Source: JBDGYW01 sp964518955 (GTDB lineage: Bacteria; Gemmatimonadota; Gemmatimonadetes; Gemmatimonadales; GWC2-71-9). From it: a stretch of 64,000 nt of DNA. Location: NCBI GenBank assembly GCA_964518955.1, contig CAZFHS010000022.1, positions 1 through 64,000 of the forward strand, given 5' to 3'. Positions 44,018 through 52,632 of the stretch are shown here, in pieces. Within the stretch, counting starts at the first letter, position 1. Every line of letters starts with the position of its first letter. The position numbers and the translations under genes are program-made. Below the pieces are notes generated by a model, which searched no databases, was not told where the DNA came from, and worked only from the letters and a program-made list of their open reading frames with translations.

Positions 44018-45369
44018 GCGAGCGCATCCTGGTCGTCGACGACGATCGTTCCATTCGCGAGACATTCGAGCAGCACCTCGGCAGGTCGGGATATCAGGTA
44101 GCTACTGTTCCGAGTGCGGAAGACGCGTTCTCGCTACTCGCTGAGTTCGAGCCGGGGCTCATCGTCACGGATGTGCGGATGCCCGGAATGGACGGGATCG
44201 AGTTCCTGAAGCGCGTGCGTTCCGAGGTTTCTGACCTGGATGTCATCGTCATCACAGCGTTCGACGATATGAATACGGCGGTGAGTGCTATGAAGGCCGG
44301 GGCGTACGACTATCTCGTCAAGCCTCTCGACCTGGACCAGATAGATCTTCTCCTCGAACGGTGCTTCAGAGACAGGACGCTCAGGCAAAGAGCGCAGCAG
44401 CTGTCGGCGAGCGCCTCGAAAGGTCACGAGCTTCACAGCCTCGTTGGCCGCCACCCCGCCATGGTCGAGATCTACAAGCTCATTGGAGTCCTGGCCCAGA
44501 ACCAAGCAACGGTGCTAGTCAGAGGCGAGACCGGCACCGGCAAGGAGTGCATCGCCCGAGCGATTCACTTCAACTCGCCGCAGGCCGAGGAACCATTTGT
44601 TGCAGTGAACTGTACGGCGCTAACCGAGTCGCTGCTCGAGTCGGAACTGTTTGGCCACGTTCGCGGGGCTTTCACGGGAGCGGTGGAGAGTCGCAAGGGA
44701 TACTTCGAACTCGCTGGTGCGGGCACGGTGTTTTTGGACGAGATCGGAGACATGGGTGCCGAACTTCAGGCAAAGCTGCTTCGGGTGCTCGAGCAGCAGG
44801 AGTTCTACCCCGTCGGCGCCGAGCGCCCACGTGTCACGAAGGCTCGGGTAATTGCGGCAACGCATCGACCGCTCGAGGACCTGGTGGCGAACGGACAATT
44901 CAGAGAGGATCTCTACTTCCGCCTAAAGGTGGTGGAGATCTTCGTGCCTCCTTTGCGAGAGCGCACGGGCGACATCCCTGTTCTCGCTGAGTTTCTGCTC
45001 GCGAAGATCGCAACCAAGCTGCACAAAGAGATGCCACGGATAACCGCCGAGGCAAAGAAGCGTCTCGAATCACACGCCTGGCCCGGGAACGTTCGCGAGT
45101 TGGAGAACGCGCTCACGCGTGCCGTAGTGCTGGCGCGTGGTCCTGCAATAGGCGTCGAGCACATTGCTCTGGGTGCATCACATCCAGATAACCAGTCGAG
45201 CGTTTCGCCACATGCTGATGACGAGTCGCTCGATGCAGCAGAGGCAGATCACGTTCAACGCATTCTGAAGCGCACTGGTGGCAACAAGCGGCGGGCGGCG
45301 AAGGCCCTCGGTATCTCGCGCCCTCGACTGGACCGGCTGATCGAGAAACACGGCCTGGACGTTTCGTAG
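44014..45369 (+). CDS. NtrC-family sigma-54 response regulator, module D
   Basis: 451 residues. Receiver with VVDDD and Asp53 (IVTDVRMPGMDG); AAA+ domain about 145-370 with GETGTGKE, the sigma-54 contact motif GAFTGA, and FLDEIGDM; C-terminal Fis-type helix-turn-helix (KRRAAKALGISRPRLDRLI). Sigma-54-dependent activator, ATP hydrolysing. The adjacent PD40 operon has a -24/-12 promoter with an upstream palindrome, its likely target. Confidence 0.95.
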   Translation: MSERILVVDDDRSIRETFEQHLGRSGYQVATVPSAEDAFSLLAEFEPGLIVTDVRMPGMDGIEFLKRVRSEVSDLDVIVITAFDDMNTAVSAMKAGAYDYLVKPLDLDQIDLLLERCFRDRTLRQRAQQLSASASKGHELHSLVGRHPAMVEIYKLIGVLAQNQATVLVRGETGTGKECIARAIHFNSPQAEEPFVAVNCTALTESLLESELFGHVRGAFTGAVESRKGYFELAGAGTVFLDEIGDMGAELQAKLLRVLEQQEFYPVGAERPRVTKARVIAATHRPLEDLVANGQFREDLYFRLKVVEIFVPPLRERTGDIPVLAEFLLAKIATKLHKEMPRITAEAKKRLESHAWPGNVRELENALTRAVVLARGPAIGVEHIALGASHPDNQSSVSPHADDESLDAAEADHVQRILKRTGGNKRRAAKALGISRPRLDRLIEKHGLDVS

Positions 45370-45376
45370 CAACAAT

Positions 45377-45402
45377 CCGTTACGTTGTAACGGGCCGTTA
45401 CC
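45377..45402. promoter_or_regulatory. Upstream activator sites of module D PD40 operon
   Basis: CCGTTACGTTGTAACGG (45377-45393) is a perfect 7+3+7 palindrome, followed by a half-site CCGTTACC (45395-45402). It lies about 100-120 bp before the -24/-12 promoter at 45500. CCGTTACG-type sites recur at the same distance in modules E and F. Confidence 0.65.
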
Positions 45403-45499
45403 ACCTGGCATCGAATCGTTGCTAATCACCGTATTGGCGCACTAACCGCCGATCCATCCAACACACTGGAGTCCATCGAGTTACGGCGATCGTAGTGAC

Positions 45500-45515
45500 T
45501 GGCATCTCGCTTGCC
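45500..45515 (+). promoter_or_regulatory. Sigma-54 promoter of module D PD40 operon
   Basis: TGGCATCTCGCTTGCC against the consensus TGGCACRNNNNTTGCW: -24 block 5 of 6, TTGC perfect, correct spacing. Start near 45526, 67 bp before the ATG, which has AGAGGTGG upstream. Confidence 0.75.
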
Positions 45516-45592
45516 TTTCACGCAGGTCGCCGACAACGGGTAACAGCAAATCGATAGTTGCTCGGCTCCTGTTCTATGTAAGAGGTGGAACC

Positions 45593-47503
45593 ATGGACTT
45601 TTTCACGCGCAAGCGAATTCTCTCGGCCATGTTGTTGCTTGCGGGCCCGGTTGCAGTTCGTGCACAGGCCGCGCAGGAGATTCCGACGATCGAGCCGACG
45701 TACACGCGGATTTTCGGGAGTGACACGCTCGATATTGGCTGGGGCCCTGCAATGTCACCGGACGGGCGGTGGATTGCGTTTAGTGTCTTTGAGGGCATGG
45801 ACCGGAGCAACCTCTGGATCGTGTCCTCCGAAGGCGGTCAACCGATTCGCCTGACCGACGGTGACCACACAGACGGCGCTGTTGTCTGGTTCCCCTCCAG
45901 CGACCGAATCGCATTCCGGTCCATCGATCGGCTGGCCTATTGGGCGATAATGAGCTTGAGTATCGACCCCCAGAGCGGCCATCCGGCGGGTCCGCCACGG
46001 GCGGTGACCCTAGAGGGAAGCTCCGCCTATTTCGACGTATCGCCAGACGGACGGTGGATTGCCTATACGCCGCAAGATCAGGGACACAGGGTGATTCGAA
46101 TCGTTCCAAGTTCGGGTGGGGCGGCACGCACCCTCACTCGTGCAGAGGTGGGTTTTCCCGTCTGGGGGCCTGAAGGACGCAACATCTACTACACTCTCTA
46201 CGGAGAGGATGACGAGAGGATCGTCGTGCGGGTTGCAGTGGAAGGAGGAGGGCCTGACACCGTGTTCACCTGGCCGCGCCGGATTCTGCACCAGCCCGGT
46301 CCGAACCGTGGTCATGTGCTTCTCACCGTATCTGAAAACCCGCCAGCTTTTGAGCTGGCTACCATTGAAGGGTACTCGGTCGCCCGCGTGACGTTGCCGG
46401 AGGGTATGGAGCCCGCGGAGCTTACCGCGAACAACGAGTTACTTGCGACAAAGTCCAACACGTTCACCCCTCTGCGGATCCTGCCGGTCGATGGAGGTCC
46501 CGCACGCCAACTCACCGATGCGAGCGCGCACCGAAGCCCACTCGGCTGGAGCACAGATAACCGCGTGTTCTTCGAGACAGAGCTGAACGGCGACGAAATC
46601 TTGCTTCTCGCACCGGCCGACGGAGGGGCTATGCATCAGGTGAGGTTGCCGGAGTCTCGAATGGCGGAGTTTGCTCCGGTCCTATCTGATGAGGCAGGAC
46701 ACTTGCTTTACGCTGTGTCTCAGGACAATCCCAGGCTCTCGATTCTCAAGGTCCTTTCACTGGAATCAGGGCGATCCTCGATACTTACTCGTGCTCACGC
46801 GCACGATGGGCTAGGTTCGCTGCTCGGCCGTGGTGGCACGCCATATCGCGACAGGGCGGATTTCCTCTATGTGGAGAGCAAGGGTAGCGTCCGCGAACTG
46901 TGGACATCCACACCAGAAGGGCCCTCCCGGCTGCTGTGGAGCTTTGCCGCAGAGCAAACGCCGACTGCGGTTACTGTACTTGGCGATCGAATCGCGTTCG
47001 TACGAAACGAGCCAGCCACGACGCTACACCTTGCGACCGCGGGCGACCAAAGAGCCCGCGAGGTACTACATGTGCCCGGCGCACTTGACGAGGTCGCCTG
47101 GTCGCCCGACGGCAGGTGGCTCGCCGCCACTCACTATGACACTCTTGCCGCGGAAGAAGCCGGTGGCAATGCATGGATCATGGTTGTCCAGGTCAGCCCT
47201 TCTGGTCAGCTCGTCGGACAGCCGCGGTTCGTTGGAGACAAGATGCTCGCGTGGTGGAACCTCCACTGGCTTCCAAACAGCAGGGCGGTGCTGGCTACCG
47301 GGATGGATGGCAACGTGTGGCACTTGCCTGTGGATTCGGATGCCGACCCCGTGTGTCTGACGCGTGACGAGCCCAATGTTTCCTGGAACTACGCTATCTC
47401 ACCAGACGGAAATCACATCGCATATCACGTCGAGATACCGCAGGGGAGTTCCATTTGGATGGTGGGTTTGGGCGATCTACCCGAAGGAGGAGCGACACGA
47501 TGA
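45593..47503 (+). CDS. Exported PD40 beta-propeller protein, module D, first copy
   Basis: 636 residues. Signal peptide (ILSAMLLLAGPVAVRAQ) and no TPR segment. The mature protein begins QEIPTIEPTYTRIFGSD, shared almost exactly with the next gene, then PD40 blades (MSPDGRWIAFS, VSPDGRWIAYTP, WSPDGRWLAATH, ISPDGNHIAYH). Its stop overlaps the ATG of the second copy, so both are produced from the sigma-54 promoter at 45500. Periplasmic or surface location expected; partner unknown. Confidence 0.9.
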   Translation: MDFFTRKRILSAMLLLAGPVAVRAQAAQEIPTIEPTYTRIFGSDTLDIGWGPAMSPDGRWIAFSVFEGMDRSNLWIVSSEGGQPIRLTDGDHTDGAVVWFPSSDRIAFRSIDRLAYWAIMSLSIDPQSGHPAGPPRAVTLEGSSAYFDVSPDGRWIAYTPQDQGHRVIRIVPSSGGAARTLTRAEVGFPVWGPEGRNIYYTLYGEDDERIVVRVAVEGGGPDTVFTWPRRILHQPGPNRGHVLLTVSENPPAFELATIEGYSVARVTLPEGMEPAELTANNELLATKSNTFTPLRILPVDGGPARQLTDASAHRSPLGWSTDNRVFFETELNGDEILLLAPADGGAMHQVRLPESRMAEFAPVLSDEAGHLLYAVSQDNPRLSILKVLSLESGRSSILTRAHAHDGLGSLLGRGGTPYRDRADFLYVESKGSVRELWTSTPEGPSRLLWSFAAEQTPTAVTVLGDRIAFVRNEPATTLHLATAGDQRAREVLHVPGALDEVAWSPDGRWLAATHYDTLAAEEAGGNAWIMVVQVSPSGQLVGQPRFVGDKMLAWWNLHWLPNSRAVLATGMDGNVWHLPVDSDADPVCLTRDEPNVSWNYAISPDGNHIAYHVEIPQGSSIWMVGLGDLPEGGATR

Positions 47504-49383
47504 CTATGCTCGACCACGGACGCATTGCAGCAGGGCTTATGGTGCTGATCGGAGGCTCGACGCCGCTGCATGCGCAGACCGAGCAAGAGATTCCGACGAT
47601 CGAGCCGACGTACACGCGGATCTTTGGGAGCGACAGCATCGAAATCGCTGGAGCCCAGTTATCGCCCGACGGTCGCTGGGTGCTGTTCAAGGGATACCAT
47701 GAAGCAGGTGGAGGAATCTGGATCGTATCCACGGAGGGCGGTGAGCCGATGCGCCTGACTGAAGGTGACCTCGGCGGAGACGGTCCCGTCTGGTTCCCAA
47801 CAGGAGACCGCATCGCGTTCCGCTCAGACGGGCCGGGGTATTGGGCGGTTATGACGATGCCGATTGATCCGCTGAACGGCCGACCCACGGGTCCGGCGAG
47901 ACCGGTGACGCTGGAGGGTAGCACTGCCTACTTCGACGTGTCGCCTGACGGAAGGTGGATTGCTTACACACCGCTCGAGAATGGGCAGCGGGTGATCCGC
48001 ATAGTCCCGAGTACGGGTGGCACGACTCGCACACTGGTGGCGGCGGACACACCCAGGCCGTTGTGGTCTGCTGACGGACGTCACATCTACTATCAAGTCG
48101 CGCCTGGAGGCCGGTGGGCAACGATTCGGATCGCCGTGGAGGGTGGGGAACCTGACACGGTATTGTCGAAATTCGCACGTCTCGGTCATTCAACGCTATT
48201 GGTGAAGACCGGCTCGGAGTTCGAGGTAACGACGCTCGCCGGGGAACCCCGGGCACGGTTCCACTTGCCTGGTGGGTTACGCACTCCACGGTACGGACCG
48301 GATGCCAACAACCTGCTCGTGACTGTCATGTCCGATTTCGGTTCGGCACTTCAGATTCTTCCCGTAGATGGTGGCCCTGGGCGTCAGCTGACTCGAGGTC
48401 AGGAAGAAGACAGTCCGATTGCGTGGACGGATAGCGACGAGATTCTGTTCAGTACCCAGCTCAATGGTAACGAAGTACTGCTGCTCGCCCCCGCCGCGGG
48501 TGGTGCCATGCGTCAGGTGAGCCTCCCAGAGAAGCGGCGAAGGCTGCCGAGTACCAGGGTGCCACCGCCGTTCTTATCACGCGACGGTTCCCACCTTTTC
48601 TATGAGGTGGAAGCCGACAATCCCGAGTTCTCGGTTCTCAAGGTTCTCACAGTGGCGGATGGTACGATCGAGGAGATCACCTCCGCTCACCCGGCCGAGG
48701 GTCCTGGTGTAACCGGCCCTGGCGGCGTTCCGCATTTCCATGGATCGGAGTTTCTGTACTTCGAACGTCACGCTGATCGCCATGAGCTCCTCGCCTGGTC
48801 TCCCGAAAGAGGGAGTCGATCGCTCTGGACGTTCCGTGGTGATAGGGCACGGGGTCCCGTAAGCGTGAACGAAGATCGAATGATCTTCTCCGAGGTGTCC
48901 GCGGGGCGGAGGTCGTTGCGAACTGCGAGGTTTGGTGACGCTGGGTCACGGGAATTGTTGAACGTTTCAGGCTGGCTTCAGTCTGCGGCATGGTCGCCGA
49001 ATGGTGAGTATGTCGCGATGGTACACGTCGACACGACGGGGGGGTGGGAATCGGCCAGGGTGGCAATCCAGCGTGTGGCACCAACCGGCGAGCCGCTTGG
49101 AGATGTGCGCTATGTCAGCGAGCAGTCGTTCTCGTGGTGGAATCTGCGCTGGCTTCCCGACGGTAGCGGGGTGCTGGCTGCCGGTTACGACGATGGCAAT
49201 GTCGGGTTCTTCCCGGTCGATCCGAGTGAGAGTCCCGTGAGCGTCACCCAAGATGAATCGAATGAAGTATGGGAGTTCGTGCTTTCTCCGGATGGACGAC
49301 ACATTGTCTATCCGAGGAGGATATCGAGGGGAAGCTCCCTATGGCTGGTGGATTTGGGTGAGATTCCGGAGCCATCGGGGTGA
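47500..49383 (+). CDS. Exported PD40 beta-propeller protein, module D, second copy
   Basis: 627 residues from the ATG at 47500 (ATGA overlap with the first copy). Signal peptide (GLMVLIGGSTPLHAQ), then EIPTIEPTYTRIFGSDS and blades like those of copy 1 (LSPDGRWVLFKG, VSPDGRWIAYTP, WSPNGEYVAMV, LSPDGRHIVYP), ending SSLWLVDLGEIP. It is a tandem duplicate with considerable divergence, which suggests that the two have different partners or form a pair. Confidence 0.9.
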   Translation: MTMLDHGRIAAGLMVLIGGSTPLHAQTEQEIPTIEPTYTRIFGSDSIEIAGAQLSPDGRWVLFKGYHEAGGGIWIVSTEGGEPMRLTEGDLGGDGPVWFPTGDRIAFRSDGPGYWAVMTMPIDPLNGRPTGPARPVTLEGSTAYFDVSPDGRWIAYTPLENGQRVIRIVPSTGGTTRTLVAADTPRPLWSADGRHIYYQVAPGGRWATIRIAVEGGEPDTVLSKFARLGHSTLLVKTGSEFEVTTLAGEPRARFHLPGGLRTPRYGPDANNLLVTVMSDFGSALQILPVDGGPGRQLTRGQEEDSPIAWTDSDEILFSTQLNGNEVLLLAPAAGGAMRQVSLPEKRRRLPSTRVPPPFLSRDGSHLFYEVEADNPEFSVLKVLTVADGTIEEITSAHPAEGPGVTGPGGVPHFHGSEFLYFERHADRHELLAWSPERGSRSLWTFRGDRARGPVSVNEDRMIFSEVSAGRRSLRTARFGDAGSRELLNVSGWLQSAAWSPNGEYVAMVHVDTTGGWESARVAIQRVAPTGEPLGDVRYVSEQSFSWWNLRWLPDGSGVLAAGYDDGNVGFFPVDPSESPVSVTQDESNEVWEFVLSPDGRHIVYPRRISRGSSLWLVDLGEIPEPSG

Positions 49384-49388
49384 GAATT

Positions 49389-49416
49389 CGCCGAGCCCCG
49401 GCTTTCAGGCCGGGGC
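49389..49416. terminator. GC-rich hairpin after module D
   Basis: CGAGCCCCGGC / GCCGGGGCTCG, 11-bp perfect stem with a 6-base loop, about 5 bp after the PD40 stop, no T-tract. Very like the hairpin at 50703-50728 after the opposite operon. Confidence 0.55.
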
Positions 49417-49447
49417 TCGACGCGACTAAACCAGCTCTTAGCCGCGC

Positions 49448-50644
49448 CTAGAGGGTGTTCCAGCCATAGACGGTTACACCTCGCCGCCTGAAGTTGCTGT
49501 CTCCGCCGTACACGAGTGCGGCGGGGGCTTGTGGATCAGAGACCAGTTCTCTCCAGTAGTGCAATCCGGTGAAGAAGTCGCTGGCGACCGTCTGACCAGA
49601 CTTGATTTCGATTGGCACGAGCTTTTGTCCGCGTTCAAGTAGCAGGTCAATCTCGTGACCAGCCGCGTCACGCCAGAAGTAGACATCGGGCTCCAATCCC
49701 TGGTTGGTGTGGTTCTTGATTAGGTCCGAGAGCACAAAGCTCTCGAAGATCGCGCCGCGAGATGCGTGTAGGCGCAGGTCTTCGGCTGAGCGGATGCGGA
49801 GCAGGTAGCACAGCAGACCGGTGTCCAAGAAGTAGAGCTTGGGCGTCTTCACGAGCCGCTTGCGGAAATCTCGATGGTGAGGGCGCAAGAGCACGACGAG
49901 AAAACTGGTCTCGAGGATCGACAGCCACCGCTTCGCGGTCGTGTGTGTAACGCCGGCGTCACCGGCAAGCGACGAGAGGTTGAGGAGTTGGCCGTTGCGA
50001 CCGGCGCAGAGTCGCACGAACCGACCGAAGACTTCGAGGTCGCCAACGTTCACGATTTCCCGGACGTCCCGCTCGACGTACGTACGGTAGTAGTCAGCGA
50101 ACCACCGCCCCGGCGCGAGTTTCTTGTCGTGCACTCTCGGGTACAACCCGCTGAACAGCGCTTCCATCAAGTCGGTTTTGGCGGCTGGTCTGGTTCTTGG
50201 AGTCGTCCGGCCGATTTTTTCCAGCGGGAACGGCCTGCGACCCTGTAGCTCGCTCCAGGAAAATGGGAGCAGGTGGAGAATTGCGCTCCGTCCTGCGAGG
50301 GACTGGCTGATCGAACGCAGCAGCAAGAAGTTCTGCGACCCGCTGAGAATGAAACGGCCGGGGCCGCCGTCGTCGTCGACAGCCGTCTGTATGTACGAAA
50401 ACAGATCCGGCGCGCGCTGAACCTCATCGAGCACGACGGGCCCGGTGTACTGGTCAAGGAAACCCCGGGGGTCCTCAGCTGCGAAAGCGCGAAGATCGGG
50501 GTCCTCGAGGGACGCGTAATCGTGTCGTCCGAATACCGAACGCACCAGTGTTGTCTTCCCCGACTGCCGGGGGCCTGTGACAGTGACGATCGGATACTGG
50601 TTTGCCGATTTCTCGAGAAGCGAGGCCAAGGTCCGAGGAATCAT
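49448..50644 (-). CDS. AAA ATPase with DUF4143 C-terminal domain (copy 2)
   Basis: 398 residues. Walker A GPRQSGKT, Walker B VVLDEVQRAPD, sensor FILSGSQNFLLL, then the linker and DUF4143 with HEIDLLLERGQKLVPIEIK, again a D-x(n)-E-x-K spacing like PD-(D/E)xK nucleases. It sits between the convergent PD40 operons of modules D and E, bracketed by two similar hairpins, so it looks inserted. No Shine-Dalgarno site exists: a perfect dyad ends 3 bp before the ATG. Clearly in the same family as copy 1 but not a recent duplicate. Confidence 0.9.
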   Translation of the reverse strand: MIPRTLASLLEKSANQYPIVTVTGPRQSGKTTLVRSVFGRHDYASLEDPDLRAFAAEDPRGFLDQYTGPVVLDEVQRAPDLFSYIQTAVDDDGGPGRFILSGSQNFLLLRSISQSLAGRSAILHLLPFSWSELQGRRPFPLEKIGRTTPRTRPAAKTDLMEALFSGLYPRVHDKKLAPGRWFADYYRTYVERDVREIVNVGDLEVFGRFVRLCAGRNGQLLNLSSLAGDAGVTHTTAKRWLSILETSFLVVLLRPHHRDFRKRLVKTPKLYFLDTGLLCYLLRIRSAEDLRLHASRGAIFESFVLSDLIKNHTNQGLEPDVYFWRDAAGHEIDLLLERGQKLVPIEIKSGQTVASDFFTGLHYWRELVSDPQAPAALVYGGDSNFRRRGVTVYGWNTL

Positions 50645-50647
50645 GCA

Positions 50648-50678
50648 TGCAATTTGAATATCAGATATTCAAATTGCA
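50648..50678. promoter_or_regulatory. Perfect 15-bp dyad at the start of AAA/DUF4143 copy 2
   Basis: TGCAATTTGAATATC, one base, then its exact reverse complement; 31 bp in all, 3 bp before the ATG. It is AT-rich in a GC-rich region and occupies the ribosome-binding position, so the transcript is either leaderless or starts within the dyad. Confidence 0.65.
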
Positions 50679-50702
50679 AGGTGGAAGCGGTCGTGGGCTA
50701 AT

Positions 50703-50728
50703 GAGTCCCGGCCTTCAGGCCGGGACTC
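50703..50728. terminator. GC-rich hairpin after module E
   Basis: GAGTCCCGGCC / GGCCGGGACTC, 11-bp perfect stem with a TTCA loop, 8 bp past the stop of the module E second PD40 gene, no T-tract. Confidence 0.55.
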
Positions 50729-50736
50729 GGCGTGAC

Positions 50737-52632
50737 CTACCTCCCCTCCCCACCCTCCGGCAGGAAGTTTTCCATGACCCAGAGTTCACCTGCTGGTACG
50801 CCGGCGGCGTACGTGATCTGCGACCCATCCGCACGGACATCCAATCCCCAACTACTGCCGCCATTCACTGTCAACCCAGCGCTTTTGGGTGTGCCTCCGT
50901 CCGTAGGGGCCATCCACAGCTCCCAGACTGTCCCTTCGAGCGGGTCCTCCTGCAGCCGTTGAACCAGGAGCCCACCCCCGTCCGGCATCCAGGCTGTGCC
51001 AATGACGGGTGCCTGAAGGAGTTCGCGTGGTTCGCCCCCGCCAGCAGGTACGAGGAGTAACCGATGGGGAGCCTCGTCCGAACTCCGCATGGACAAGGCC
51101 AACCAATCCCCGTCGGGTGACAGTGACATTTCCCGGATTTGGCCCCATCCACCATATGGCGTGCGGTACAGCTCGGTTGCATCGCCTGTCGATAAATCTT
51201 CTCGAACGATCCGAAAGGCGTAGCGGCCTTCGGAGTCTTCCAACGCCTCGTTGTAGACCACCCAGCGGCCGTCAGCGCTGAGGTTGGGATCGTTTGCGCG
51301 CTCCTCTGGGATGCGCCGCAGGATGACAGAACTCTCGCCGGTTCGGAGGTCCAACCTGTAGAAAGTTGCTTGGTCCAGAGAATCTCCCTGGTATGAGGCT
51401 TCGACTAGTAGCGAGCCACCATCAGGTGTCCATTGTACGGTTACAGGGTTGCCATAGGGGAGTTGGTCCATTTCTCGTACGGCGCCGGACTCGAGCGAGT
51501 GTATGACGATAGACCTGGACGCGGCGGGTCGATCGCTGACGTACACGATGTGTCGACCGTCGGGTGACCATCGTGGTCTGATGTCGTCGTTGAGCGGACG
51601 AGGGTTGACCGCAGCGGGCGGACCAACGACGGTACCGTTCTCGCTTTCGAAAGAGGTGACGTACACCTCTCGGCTGCCTGTTCTGACGCCGTAGAAATAT
51701 CGCCCGTCCGCTGCAAACCCGACTGGTACGAACTGCCACAGGTCAGGCTTGACCAACTCAGGCTCACCCGTCCGCCGACCATCGCTCACCGGTAACAGCC
51801 AGGCACTTGGTGTGCCCAGTCGGTCGCTCGCGAACAGAATGTAATCTCTGCCCGGCACCCAACCGAGCAGATAGTCGTCCGCGGGGTCCCCAACCAGAAC
51901 GCTCTCATAGCTGCCGTCGATGGCTGTGATAAAGATGTTTCGTTTGTCGGAGCCATCTACGCGGGTCAAGTCGTACACCAGGAAGCGGCCGTCCGCGGAG
52001 AGCCCCATCCCATGGGGGGCCTCGTTCTGAAAAGTCTTCAGCACGCGGGTAATTCCGTCCTCCGCTGAGATCAATACGATCTCGGTTCGGTCTTCGACCT
52101 CGCGCCAAGCAAGCACCGAACGGCTGTCTGGAGACCAATCCGTCGGCGCAATCCACGCAGTCGCTGTGTCGGAGTATATGAGACGGGGGTGCATCCCTTC
52201 TATGTCCACGACACCAAGGCCCATCTTACCACCGGGGTTACTCATCCAGTTGTACGCCACCCAACGCCCGTCAGGAGAAACACGGGAGTTGAGTGCCATG
52301 CCAGGGGAGAAAGGGGCCGTGTTGTGCGTTAGGTGGCGAAGCCCGCCAGTCTCCAGATCTCTGAGCGCCAAGTCCCCGGTAGATGGGTCCCACACGGATA
52401 TGTGCCGCCCATCCGGAGTGGGCGAAACCCATATGTTTCTGTCCAAACCCGTCAAGATTCTCCGAGTCACCGTCCTCGCCGTATCCGGCACCAGCGCCGC
52501 TGTTGCTGATGCGAACGCCGCCATCGGGTTGGCGGAGGCTGCGGCAACCGCCACCTCTTCTTTCGTGAAGTTGGATCGTTCACTGCAGGCAACAATCGCA
52601 AGCGCCACGAGTATGATTGTCGTGTTTATCAT
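50737..52632 (-). CDS. PD40 beta-propeller lipoprotein, module E, second copy
   Basis: 631 residues from ATG 52632 (overlaps the first copy's stop, ATGA). Lipoprotein signal TTIILVALAIVACSE with Cys16, a short Ala-rich linker, then PD40 blades (VSPDGRWVAYNW, WSPDSRSVLAWR, LSADGRFLVYDL, WSPDGRHIVYVS, LSPDGDWLALS) and final strand GELWVMENFLPEG. Similar throughout to its upstream partner, so a tandem duplicate. Anchored on the periplasmic face of a membrane. Confidence 0.9.
   Translation of the reverse strand: MINTTIILVALAIVACSERSNFTKEEVAVAAASANPMAAFASATAALVPDTARTVTRRILTGLDRNIWVSPTPDGRHISVWDPSTGDLALRDLETGGLRHLTHNTAPFSPGMALNSRVSPDGRWVAYNWMSNPGGKMGLGVVDIEGMHPRLIYSDTATAWIAPTDWSPDSRSVLAWREVEDRTEIVLISAEDGITRVLKTFQNEAPHGMGLSADGRFLVYDLTRVDGSDKRNIFITAIDGSYESVLVGDPADDYLLGWVPGRDYILFASDRLGTPSAWLLPVSDGRRTGEPELVKPDLWQFVPVGFAADGRYFYGVRTGSREVYVTSFESENGTVVGPPAAVNPRPLNDDIRPRWSPDGRHIVYVSDRPAASRSIVIHSLESGAVREMDQLPYGNPVTVQWTPDGGSLLVEASYQGDSLDQATFYRLDLRTGESSVILRRIPEERANDPNLSADGRWVVYNEALEDSEGRYAFRIVREDLSTGDATELYRTPYGGWGQIREMSLSPDGDWLALSMRSSDEAPHRLLLVPAGGGEPRELLQAPVIGTAWMPDGGGLLVQRLQEDPLEGTVWELWMAPTDGGTPKSAGLTVNGGSSWGLDVRADGSQITYAAGVPAGELWVMENFLPEGGEGR

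Noticed and set aside
45405..45422. TGGCAT...TTGCT as the module D sigma-54 promoter
   Set aside because: GG to GC spacing is 12 instead of 10 bp; the element at 45500 has the right spacing.
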